A stretch of DNA of 56,606 nt from Acidobacteriota bacterium (GTDB lineage: Bacteria; Acidobacteriota; Terriglobia; Bryobacterales; Bryobacteraceae). Positions 39,265 to 46,896 of the stretch are shown here, piece after piece (within the stretch, counting starts at the first letter, position 1; every line of letters starts with the position of its first letter). Below the pieces are notes generated by a model that was not told where the DNA came from, searched no databases, and saw only the letters and a list, made by a program, of their open reading frames with translations. The DNA lies in assembly GCA_016871015.1 (NCBI GenBank), contig VFZX01000005.1, forward strand, positions 1 to 56,606, given 5' to 3'. Both the position numbers and the translations under genes were made by a program.

Positions 39265-40689
39265 CTAATACCGGTAGTGTTCCGGCTTGTACGGCCCCTC
39301 CACAGGAACCCCCAAGTACTCGGCTTGCTTCGGCGTCAACGTGGTCAGCTTCGCACCGATCTTGTCCAAGTGAAGCCGCGCGACCTCCTCGTCGAGCTTC
39401 TTCGGCAGCGTGTACACGGCGGTCTTGTACACTTCCCGGTTCTTCCAAAGATCAATCTGCGCCAGTGTTTGGTTGGAAAAGCTGTTTGACATGACGAAGC
39501 TCGGATGGCCCGTCGCGCACCCCAAGTTCACCAGCCGCCCCTCGGCCAGCAGGTAGATGGTGTTGCCCTCGGGGAACTGGTACATGTCCACCTGCGGCTT
39601 GATGTTGATCCGCGTGACGCCGGGATATCCGTTCAGCCGGTCGACCTGGATTTCGTTGTCAAAATGCCCGATGTTGCACACAATCGCCTGGTCTTTCATG
39701 TGCTTCATGTGCTCGAGCGTGATGATGTCGCAGTTGCCGGTCGTGGTCACGTAGATGTCACCCCGTCCGAGCGTTTCCTCAAGCGTCGTCACCTCATATC
39801 CCGCCATCGCCGCCTGGAGCGCATTGATCGGATCGATCTCGGTGACGATGATCCGGCAGCCGAACCCAGCCAGTGATTGCGCCGATCCCTTGCCGACATC
39901 GCCGAATCCGCAGATCACGGCCACCTTGCCCGCCATCATCACGTCGGTGGCGCGCTTGATGCCATCCGCCAGCGACTCCCGGCAGCCGTACAGGTTGTCA
40001 AACTTGGACTTTGTCACCGAATCATTCACATTGATCGCCGGAACCAGCAGCGTCCCCTGCTGCTGCATCTTGTACAGCCGGTGGACCCCCGTGGTCGTCT
40101 CCTCGGAAACTCCGCGCCACTCACGGACCAGATCGTGCCAGCGCCGTGGATTCTCGGCGTGAACTTCCTTGAGCAGATCCTTGATGACCTTCTCTTCGTG
40201 CGACGAGGAGGGCGTGTTCACCCAATCTGAGCCGTTCTCCAACTCATAGCCCTTATGGATCAGCAGCGTCACATCGCCGCCATCGTCTACCACGAGCTGC
40301 GGACCCAAACCACCGGGATGAGCAATCGCCTGGTAGGTGCACCACCAGTACTCCTCCAACGTCTCGCCCTTCCAGGCAAACACCGGGACCCCGGCCTGCG
40401 CAATCGCCGCGGCAGCGTGGTCCTGCGTCGAAAAAATGTTGCAGCTCGCCCAGCGGACATCGGCGCCCAGATCCATCAGCGTCTCAATCAGCACCGCCGT
40501 CTGGATCGTCATGTGCAGCGACCCCGTCACGCGAACCCCGCGCAACGGCTTTTCCTGGGAATACTTGGCGCGGATCGCCATCAGCCCCGGCATCTCGTGC
40601 TCGGCGACGCGGATCTCCTTGCGGCCCCAATCGGCCAGCGCCATGTCAGCGACCTTATAGTCGATCTTGTGCAAAACTGCTGAACTCAT
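39265..40689 (-). CDS. ahcY: Adenosylhomocysteinase
   Basis: A 474-aa NAD-dependent enzyme that splits S-adenosylhomocysteine into adenosine and homocysteine, clearing the product of all methyltransferases. Clear motifs: [12 protein letters not shown]-like [28 protein letters not shown] with the catalytic lysine, NAD-binding [16 protein letters not shown], and the C-terminal [12 protein letters not shown] 40689 follows AAGGAG. It is divergent from the ArsR-methyltransferase regulator, with 61 bp between starts containing palindromic sequence, which suggests direct control by that regulator. Confidence 0.97.
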   Translation of the reverse strand: MSSAVLHKIDYKVADMALADWGRKEIRVAEHEMPGLMAIRAKYSQEKPLRGVRVTGSLHMTIQTAVLIETLMDLGADVRWASCNIFSTQDHAAAAIAQAGVPVFAWKGETLEEYWWCTYQAIAHPGGLGPQLVVDDGGDVTLLIHKGYELENGSDWVNTPSSSHEEKVIKDLLKEVHAENPRRWHDLVREWRGVSEETTTGVHRLYKMQQQGTLLVPAINVNDSVTKSKFDNLYGCRESLADGIKRATDVMMAGKVAVICGFGDVGKGSAQSLAGFGCRIIVTEIDPINALQAAMAGYEVTTLEETLGRGDIYVTTTGNCDIITLEHMKHMKDQAIVCNIGHFDNEIQVDRLNGYPGVTRINIKPQVDMYQFPEGNTIYLLAEGRLVNLGCATGHPSFVMSNSFSNQTLAQIDLWKNREVYKTAVYTLPKKLDEEVARLHLDKIGAKLTTLTPKQAEYLGVPVEGPYKPEHYRY

Positions 40690-40698
40690 CGATACTCC

Positions 40699-40735
40699 TT
40701 GATCAAATCAACAAATCCGGATACATTGATATAGT
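40699..40735. promoter_or_regulatory. Palindromic operator candidate between ahcY and its divergent ArsR-type regulator
   Basis: TTGAT-CAA-ATCAA at 40699-40711 is an inverted repeat with the inner palindrome TTGATCAA, next to the ahcY ribosome site. A second half-like site TTGAT is at 40726-40730, leading into TATAGT (40730-40735), a -10-like hexamer for the regulator gene. ArsR-family repressors bind such palindromes. By eye only. Confidence 0.4.
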
Positions 40736-40750
40736 ACCTGGATCCGAGGC

Positions 40751-41674
40751 ATGCCGTCAATCCTAAAAGCGCTGAAGTCTGTGGCCGACCCGTCCCGGCT
40801 CCGGATCCTGCTTGTCCTCCGGCGGGAAGAAGTCTCGGTGGCCGAGCTGCAAGACATCTTGTCGATGGGCCAAAGCCGGATCTCAACCCACCTGGCACAG
40901 TTAAAGCAAAGCGGACTGGTCGAGGACCGCAGAAGCGGCAAGCATATTCTGTATCGCCTGGTCCCAACGATTCCTGAGCCGTTTCTGCAAGTACTCGAGG
41001 CGGGCGTTGCTGAACTCCCGGAGTCCGCGCAGGATCAGCGCGCACTCGACCTCGCGTTGCGCCGCCGGTCTGACCGCACTCGCGCCTACTTTGACGAACT
41101 CGCCGGGAAGTTTGGCAAACACTACGTTCCCGGCCGGTCCTGGAAAGGGCTCGCCGAGACCCTGCTGATGCTGATGCCACCCCTGGTCATCGCCGACCTC
41201 GGCGCCGGAGAGGGGACATTCACCCAACTCCTCGCCCGCCGCGCCGAGAAGGTAATCGCTGTGGACAACTCAATCGAGATGGTCCGCTTCGGCCGGAATC
41301 TGATCGAGCAGCACGGGCTCACCAACATCGAGTACCGGGAAGGTGATCTCGAGTCCCCGCCAATCGAGGACCACTCAGTCGACCTTGCCTTCTTCAGCCA
41401 GTCGCTCCATCATGCGGTGCACCCGTCACGCGCGGTCGTCCAGGCGATGCGAATTCTGCGTCCTGGAGGCCGGATCGTGATCCTTGACCTCAAGAAGCAC
41501 TCCTTCGAACAGGCGCGCGAACTGTACGCCGATCTCTGGCTGGGATTCTCCGAGGTGGAATTGGACGGATTCATGAACGCCGCCGGATTCAAGCCGGTGG
41601 TGATCGCCACTGTCCACCGGGAAGACGAACGTCCGCACCTCGAGACACTGCTCGCGGTCGGGGAAAAGCCGTGA
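40751..41674 (+). CDS. ArsR-family regulator fused to a SAM-dependent methyltransferase domain (SahR-like)
   Basis: A 307-aa two-domain protein. Residues 1-90 form an ArsR-type winged helix (LKSVADPSRLRILLVL, VSVAELQDILSMGQSRISTHLAQL, LVEDRRSGKHILYRL) without the usual metal-binding CVC motif. Residues 130-300 form a class I methyltransferase with VIADLGAGEGTFTQLL and IAVDNSIEMV. In other bacteria ArsR-family SahR controls S-adenosylhomocysteine recycling genes; the divergent ahcY suggests the same here, with the methyltransferase-like domain acting as a SAM/SAH sensor. Whether it also methylates is unknown. Abuts the next gene tail to tail. Confidence 0.8.
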   Translation: MPSILKALKSVADPSRLRILLVLRREEVSVAELQDILSMGQSRISTHLAQLKQSGLVEDRRSGKHILYRLVPTIPEPFLQVLEAGVAELPESAQDQRALDLALRRRSDRTRAYFDELAGKFGKHYVPGRSWKGLAETLLMLMPPLVIADLGAGEGTFTQLLARRAEKVIAVDNSIEMVRFGRNLIEQHGLTNIEYREGDLESPPIEDHSVDLAFFSQSLHHAVHPSRAVVQAMRILRPGGRIVILDLKKHSFEQARELYADLWLGFSEVELDGFMNAAGFKPVVIATVHREDERPHLETLLAVGEKP

Positions 41675-42841
41675 TCAGCGGCGCACGATTACCGGATCGC
41701 CATTCCGCATTTCGACGTCTTTGACTCCTGGAAATCCCGCCTCGATCTCCTCGACGAAGATCGTGAACCCGGTGTGCCGCCGCTGCCGCGCCTGGATCCA
41801 CTCGTAGGCCGGGACCCCAAATAAAGATCCGCGCTCCACCGCCTTTCGCAGCCCCTCGGCAAACGGCGAGTTCCCGAATTCGATCCCGCGCGCGACCACC
41901 TGGCCATTCCACGGCGCGAAGGTGTTCCGCCGGTTTTCCTGCCAGTCGGCGATCCACGGGTTTCCTGCGGCTGGATACACATAACCGACCAGCACCCGGT
42001 AGTCCGGATGGAACAGTGCGAAAAACTGGTGCTGGCGTGCTGGATCCATGAGAAGCGCGTAATAGATACCGGTGTTCGCACGCGGCTGGAACCGCCGGAG
42101 GTCCGCCGGCTTGCCCTCAATGTCGGTGCCGCGAGGCCAGACAACTTCCGATCCTCCAGCCAGTGATCCGGGAGCGCCGGGAGCGCCTCCGGCCAGCCCC
42201 TTGGTGGCGGAAACATCAAACGTAGTCTTGCCCGGCTCGACGAACGGTGGACCAAACGTGGCATGCTGCATCCACTGAAAGGGACGGTCGTATCCCGCCA
42301 GGTTCTCGATCCACTCGTCGACCTTGACCCAGCGCTTTCCACGCGGCATGGTGAGGCGGCGTTCCACGCGGTACTGCGTCCGCGGCAGGTTCGCGCCGTA
42401 CTGCAAGGTGATCGCCTTCTCGCCGGACTCGAAGCTCGTCATCCTCCACTCGGAAACCGGCGCTTCGCCATGGTTGCCGAGTCCGGCGCGGATCTCCTCC
42501 TCCGACGACGGCGGACCATAGTAGGGAAAGCACAGCAAATGTCCCATGTAGCCGCTCGACAGGAAACGGTGGGATCCATCGCCGTAGACCGAATCGTGTT
42601 TGGCCGGATTGTACTCATGCGGGTCGATCGTCTGGTAGTGCGGAACCCGCATCGGGTTGATCGCGGCTTTCGGATCGCGCGAAACCAGCCGGACCTCGGC
42701 GATGTGGCCGCCGCCACGCAGCACGCTGACCCGGATCAGCCCGTTGTCGAGCACCCACGCCGCCCGGCCGTGCAACATTTCTTCCCGCTGGCCTTGCGCC
42801 AGGCTGGCTATGGCCATCAACAAAATCCCACGTACGCGCAC
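41675..42841 (-). CDS. Secreted mutarotase-fold-like protein, function unknown
   Basis: About 388 aa. GTG at 42841 follows AGGAGG by 4 bp and gives a signal peptide (VRVRGILLMAIASLAQG). The remainder looks all-beta, with HGRAAWVLDNGLIRVSVLRGGGHIAEVRL at the N terminus, a pattern of galactose-mutarotase/aldose-epimerase-like domains, and AGYDRPFQWMQHATFGPPFVEPG typical of sugar-binding mutarotase folds. A reaction cannot be named. It follows the NHL-repeat gene by 8 bp on the same strand and is probably translated with it. Confidence 0.65.
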   Translation of the reverse strand: MRVRGILLMAIASLAQGQREEMLHGRAAWVLDNGLIRVSVLRGGGHIAEVRLVSRDPKAAINPMRVPHYQTIDPHEYNPAKHDSVYGDGSHRFLSSGYMGHLLCFPYYGPPSSEEEIRAGLGNHGEAPVSEWRMTSFESGEKAITLQYGANLPRTQYRVERRLTMPRGKRWVKVDEWIENLAGYDRPFQWMQHATFGPPFVEPGKTTFDVSATKGLAGGAPGAPGSLAGGSEVVWPRGTDIEGKPADLRRFQPRANTGIYYALLMDPARQHQFFALFHPDYRVLVGYVYPAAGNPWIADWQENRRNTFAPWNGQVVARGIEFGNSPFAEGLRKAVERGSLFGVPAYEWIQARQRRHTGFTIFVEEIEAGFPGVKDVEMRNGDPVIVRR

Positions 42842-42849
42842 GGTGCCTC

Positions 42850-43845
42850 CTATCGCATCCGGAGAATCCGGTGGTTGTAGCTGTCGGTGATGTACAGCCA
42901 TCCCGAGGGATGCATCCAGACCCCGTGCGGACGGTTGAGCGGACCCTTGACGCCCGTGCCCGCAATGGTCGACGTCTCCCCCGTCTTGACGTGATACCGC
43001 CGGACCAGGTGATTCTCCGCATCCGCGATCACCACGTCACCGCGCTTATCCACGCACAGGTGCTTGGGGCCCTTCAGATCCGGCGTCACACTTCCGGGCT
43101 TGATGAGCGTCCGTATCCTGCCGGACTTATCTACCACGCGCAACGCATTTCCGCCTCGCTCGAGAACGTAGACGTTGCCGCGCCGGTCCCCGGCCACCGC
43201 ACGCGGGTCCACCAGCGGACTCTCGGCCGCCACGGCGCCGTCATTGGGCACGCCCTTGTCTCCGTTCCCCGCGATCGTCCGCACGATACCCGATGCCAGG
43301 TCGACCGAGCGGACGCGCCGGTTGGAGAGATCGGCAATCAGCAGTGTCTTGCCATCCGGCGACAGGTCGATCGCGAAGATCCCTTTGAACGACGCCGCGG
43401 CCGCCGGACCACCATCGCCCGAGTAGCCTGCTTCCCCATTGCCCGCCACCGTCGTGATCGTCCCCGTGCGGAGATCGATACGCCGCACCCGGTTGTTATG
43501 TGTGTCAGCGATGTAGAGCTTCTGGTCCGGACTGATAACGACGCCGTGCGGCTCGTTGAGCGCGGCGGCGTGCGCGGGTCCGCCGTCGCCGGAGAATCCA
43601 GCTTTGCCGGTTCCCGCGAAGAGAGTGGTCTGCCCGTCCGGCGTGATCTTCAGAAGGCGGTTGCCCTTGAACTCGATCACGTACGAGTTACCGGCCTTGT
43701 CGAATGCGATTCCGAACGGCTCGACCATACGCACTTCCCGCCGGCCGGCGGGCAGGGTGGCCGACGTTCCTCCCCCAGCGTAGTGCTCGATTGTGGCGCC
43801 TGAGGCAGACAGCGCGCAGAATAGGAGAATGCTCCGGCTGATCAT
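42850..43845 (-). CDS. Secreted NHL-repeat beta-propeller protein
   Basis: About 331 aa. A signal peptide (MISRSILLFCALSASGA) is followed by six or so NHL repeats: repeated units such as FGIAFDKAGNSYVIEFKGNRLLKI, HGVVISPDQKLYIADTHNNRVRRIDL and HGVWMHPSGWLYITDSYNHRILRM, with inserted GTGKAGFSGDGGPA loops. These make a beta propeller for binding, or sometimes for lyase activity, outside the cytoplasm. ATG at 43845 or 43848; either lies inside the first codons of the divergent peptidase gene on the other strand, an unusual overlap. Confidence 0.8.
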   Translation of the reverse strand: MISRSILLFCALSASGATIEHYAGGGTSATLPAGRREVRMVEPFGIAFDKAGNSYVIEFKGNRLLKITPDGQTTLFAGTGKAGFSGDGGPAHAAALNEPHGVVISPDQKLYIADTHNNRVRRIDLRTGTITTVAGNGEAGYSGDGGPAAAASFKGIFAIDLSPDGKTLLIADLSNRRVRSVDLASGIVRTIAGNGDKGVPNDGAVAAESPLVDPRAVAGDRRGNVYVLERGGNALRVVDKSGRIRTLIKPGSVTPDLKGPKHLCVDKRGDVVIADAENHLVRRYHVKTGETSTIAGTGVKGPLNRPHGVWMHPSGWLYITDSYNHRILRMR

Positions 43846-44899
43846 CATCGCTAGTCTAGCTCTCACCGCGGGCGTGAGTCGTGCTCAACAGGCGCGCCCC
43901 CGCGCACGCGAGGTCGGACTGGACTGTTGGACTCTCCCCGCGGGCCGCCTCAACGCCATCACGGACGTGGCCGGAGTGCGCGTAGGCCACTCAACGCTCA
44001 TTCGCGGATTGAATGTCCGCACCGGCGTGACGGCGGTGCTGCCGCACGGCGGCAATCTCTTTCAGGAGAAGGTGCGGGGGGCGGTCCACGTGGGGAACGC
44101 TTTCGGCAAGCTGGCGGGAAGCACGCAGGTGAACGAGCTGGGCGAGATCGAAACACCGGTCCTGCTCACAGCGACACTGAACGTTCCGCGAGTGGCGGAC
44201 GCGCTGATCACTTATATGCTCGGCTTGCCCGGCAACGAAGCGGTGCGTTCGATCAATCCCCTGGTTGGCGAAACCAATGACGGAACGTTGAATGACATCC
44301 GCGGGCGCCAGGTTGGAGTGGACGAAGTGACAGCCGCGATTCGAGGCGCGGGCGGCGGCCCGGTGGAGGAGGGTGCGGTGGGTGCGGGCACAGGCACAAT
44401 CGCGTTCGGCTGGAAGGGCGGAATCGGCACAGCGTCGCGGCAAACCGCGGCGGGCCACACCGTGGGCGTGCTCGTTCAGTCCAACTTCGGCGGAGATCTC
44501 CGCATGTGCGGCGCGCCAGTCGGGCGGGAGTTGAGGCCGCGTGCACCTGGCACGGCCGACGGCAGCATCATGCTGGTGGTGGCGACCGATGCCCCCGCGG
44601 ATCACCGGCTTCTGCAGCGCCTGGCAGCGCGGACCATGTGGGGACTCGCCCGCACCGGTTCGAGCGGATCGCACGGCAGCGGCGACTATGGGATTGCGTT
44701 CAGCACCCATCGCGGACCGGTGGGAGTGATGCCGTCCGACGCCGTATCCGCGCTCCTGCTGGCTGTTGTGGAGGCGTCGGAGGAGGCGATCTACAACTCG
44801 ATGCTCAAGGCGGTGTCCGTGACAGGCAACGGCCGGACCATCGAGGCGATCCCGGTGGAACGTGTGCGCGCGGTTCTCGCGAAGGCTGGCGGGAGGTGA
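43829..44899 (+). CDS. P1-family (DmpA/BapA-like) exported aminopeptidase
   Basis: A 356-aa self-processing Ntn-type peptidase. A signal peptide (MLRLIIIASLALTAGVSRAQQ) starts at ATG 43829, directly behind AGGAG. The family N-terminal pattern GRLNAITDVAGVRVGHSTLI is clear. The autocleavage Gly-Ser is in ADGSIMLVVATDAP, with Ser246 the new N-terminal nucleophile, and GSGDYGIAFST follows. The enzymes release N-terminal D- or beta-amino acids from peptides. Its 5' end overlaps the divergent NHL gene by 17 bp on the opposite strand. Confidence 0.88.
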   Translation: MLRLIIIASLALTAGVSRAQQARPRAREVGLDCWTLPAGRLNAITDVAGVRVGHSTLIRGLNVRTGVTAVLPHGGNLFQEKVRGAVHVGNAFGKLAGSTQVNELGEIETPVLLTATLNVPRVADALITYMLGLPGNEAVRSINPLVGETNDGTLNDIRGRQVGVDEVTAAIRGAGGGPVEEGAVGAGTGTIAFGWKGGIGTASRQTAAGHTVGVLVQSNFGGDLRMCGAPVGRELRPRAPGTADGSIMLVVATDAPADHRLLQRLAARTMWGLARTGSSGSHGSGDYGIAFSTHRGPVGVMPSDAVSALLLAVVEASEEAIYNSMLKAVSVTGNGRTIEAIPVERVRAVLAKAGGR

Positions 44900-45162
44900 T
44901 AGACTCGCGTCAGCCCTGTGCCGCCAGAACAGCTTAACGGTGTATTGAATCTCCGGGTCCATGCGGGCAGCGAGTTCCTGATCGGTACTGAAGCCGCGTT
45001 GAGCCCATTGCCCACCGTCGTGATGATTCGAGCCATCTTTGCCGGCTCGCTGCCTGGAGGTGGATCATCGGTTGCATCCCGGTCCGTTGCCGCCTTTGGC
45101 CGGGCCTTGTCGATTCCGGCCATGATCTCCTTGTGAAATTCGGTGTATTGTTCTCTCGTCAT
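44791..45162 (-). CDS. Hypothetical short protein, possibly a frameshifted remnant
   Basis: An open frame of 123 aa with ATG at 45162 preceded by GGGAGAAG. The N-terminal 40 residues (MTREQYTEFHKEIMAGIDKA and onward) look like real protein, but the second half runs antisense into the end of the peptidase gene and has shadow-like composition. A neighbouring frame continues with the protein-like DQELAARMDPEIQYTVKLFW near 44920-44990, so a frameshift in an older gene is possible. The 144 bp to its right (45163-45306) holds only a short GGCGGT-ACC-ACCGCC hairpin at 45221-45235. Confidence 0.3.
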   Translation of the reverse strand: MTREQYTEFHKEIMAGIDKARPKAATDRDATDDPPPGSEPAKMARIITTVGNGLNAASVPIRNSLPAWTRRFNTPLSCSGGTGLTRVYHLPPAFARTARTRSTGIASMVRPLPVTDTALSIEL

Positions 45163-45306
45163 TGCTTGCTTCTCCCTAGTCGAGTTCGAACCCGTACTCG
45201 TCTCTCAAATGCCCGCGGAGGCGGTACCACCGCCCGCGCCGTAGTGCCGCTCGAACAGCACGACGAACGCTACATCGGTTACAGAGATTAACGAAAAGTC
45301 GACCGA

Positions 45307-46866
45307 TCAGTGCCGGAAGTGCCGCACCCCGGTGAACACCATCGCCAGACCCAACCGGTCCGCCGCCGCCACCACATCGGCATCCTTCACCGACCCGCCC
45401 GGCTGGATCACCGCCGTAACCCCATGCCGCGCCGCCTCCTCCACTCCATCCGGAAACGGGAAAAACGCATCCGACGCCACCACCGCACCCGCCAGCGGCA
45501 GGACCGCCTTCATCGCCCCGATCTTCACCGAATCCACCCGGCTCATCTGTCCCGCTCCCGCGCTAATGCTCTGTCCCGCCCGCGCATACACGATCGCGTT
45601 CGACTTGACGTGCTTCACCACCTTCCACCCGAACTCCAACGCCCGCCACTCCTCCGCCCCCGGCTGCCGGGCGGTCTTCACCACGCACGCCGCCCGTTCC
45701 AACCTGTGCGTGTCCGCCGTCTGCACCAGGAACCCCCCGCTGATCGACTTCACCACCAACGGATCCACGACCGGCCGCGCAACCTCCAACACCCGCAGGT
45801 TCTTCTTCCCCGCCAGCACCGCCAGCGCGCCCTCGGTGTAACCCGGCGCCGCGATCGCCTCAGTGAAGATCTTCGATGCCTCCGCCGCCGTCTCCTCGTC
45901 CACCGCCCGGTTGAACGCCAGCACCCCGCCGAACGCCGATACCGGATCCGCCTCCAGCGCCCGCCGGTAGGCCTCCAGCAGCGACTCCTGCTCCGCGCAG
46001 CCACACGGATTCGTGTGCTTTATAATCGCCGCTGCCGGACCCTCGAACTCCAAGATCAACTGCCAGGCCGCGTCCAGGTCCACCAGGTTGTTATAGGACA
46101 GCTCCTTGCCCTGAATCTGGCGCGCCGAGGCGATTCCGCCGGTCCCGGCCGCATACAGCGCGGCGCTTTGGTGCGGATTTTCGCCGTACCTTAACGATGC
46201 CGTCCGCGCGACATGCAGGTCGAGGGTGCGCGGAACGGTCTCCAGCGCCCGATCCTCGAACTCTCCCCCCGCCATCGTGATCCGCTCGAGCCGCGCCGTG
46301 ATCGCTCGGTCGTAGGCCGCCGTCCGCGCGAACGCCGCCTGGGCCAGCCGCCAGTGCGTATCGAGCGACAGCCGCCCGCCCGCCCCGCGCAACTCGTCCG
46401 CAAGCCCGGCGTAATCCTCCGCCGACGTCACCACCGCCACATCCTGGTAGTTCTTCGCCGCCGCCCGGATCATTGTCGGACCGCCAATATCAATGTTCTC
46501 GATCAACTCTTCGACCGGCGCTCCGGCCCGTGCTGCAATCTTCTCGAATGCATAGAGGTTCACCACCACCATGTCGATCCGCGGGATCGCGTGCGCCGCC
46601 AGCGCCGCCATGTGTTCCTCATTCGACCGGATCGCCAGGATCCCTCCCGCCACCCGCGGATGGATCGTCTTCACGCGGCCATCGAGCATCTCCGGAAAAC
46701 CGGTCACCTCGGCGACGTCCTGCACGGCCAAACCGGCCTCGCGCAGCATCCTTGCCGTCCCGCCCGTGGAGATCAGCTCCACACCCATCGAAGCCAGCAC
46801 ACGGGCGAAATCCGCCAGCCCGGTCTTATCAGTAACGCTCAACAGAGCGCGTTGGATCTGAGCCAT
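45307..46866 (-). CDS. purH: Bifunctional AICAR transformylase/IMP cyclohydrolase
   Basis: A 519-aa enzyme for the last two steps of IMP synthesis: formyl transfer to AICAR and ring closure. The N-terminal cyclohydrolase domain (MGVELISTGGTARMLREAGL, GRVKTIHPRVAGGILAIR, NLYAFE) and the C-terminal transformylase domain (RYGENPHQSAALY, KHTNPCG, AFGGVLAFNR, SDAFFPFPDGVEEAARHG) are both intact. ATG 46866 follows GAGGGATTC; the long open frame to 48420 is antisense to the next gene. It is divergent from the permease gene with only 30 bp between starts. Confidence 0.97.
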   Translation of the reverse strand: MAQIQRALLSVTDKTGLADFARVLASMGVELISTGGTARMLREAGLAVQDVAEVTGFPEMLDGRVKTIHPRVAGGILAIRSNEEHMAALAAHAIPRIDMVVVNLYAFEKIAARAGAPVEELIENIDIGGPTMIRAAAKNYQDVAVVTSAEDYAGLADELRGAGGRLSLDTHWRLAQAAFARTAAYDRAITARLERITMAGGEFEDRALETVPRTLDLHVARTASLRYGENPHQSAALYAAGTGGIASARQIQGKELSYNNLVDLDAAWQLILEFEGPAAAIIKHTNPCGCAEQESLLEAYRRALEADPVSAFGGVLAFNRAVDEETAAEASKIFTEAIAAPGYTEGALAVLAGKKNLRVLEVARPVVDPLVVKSISGGFLVQTADTHRLERAACVVKTARQPGAEEWRALEFGWKVVKHVKSNAIVYARAGQSISAGAGQMSRVDSVKIGAMKAVLPLAGAVVASDAFFPFPDGVEEAARHGVTAVIQPGGSVKDADVVAAADRLGLAMVFTGVRHFRH

Positions 46867-46896
46867 GAATCCCTCATTGTGGCATAGTGAATAGCG

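Noticed and set aside
45180-45200. tRNA-like T-loop sequence GAGTTCGAACCC
   Set aside because: Flanking bases do not form a T stem and no acceptor or anticodon arms are present.
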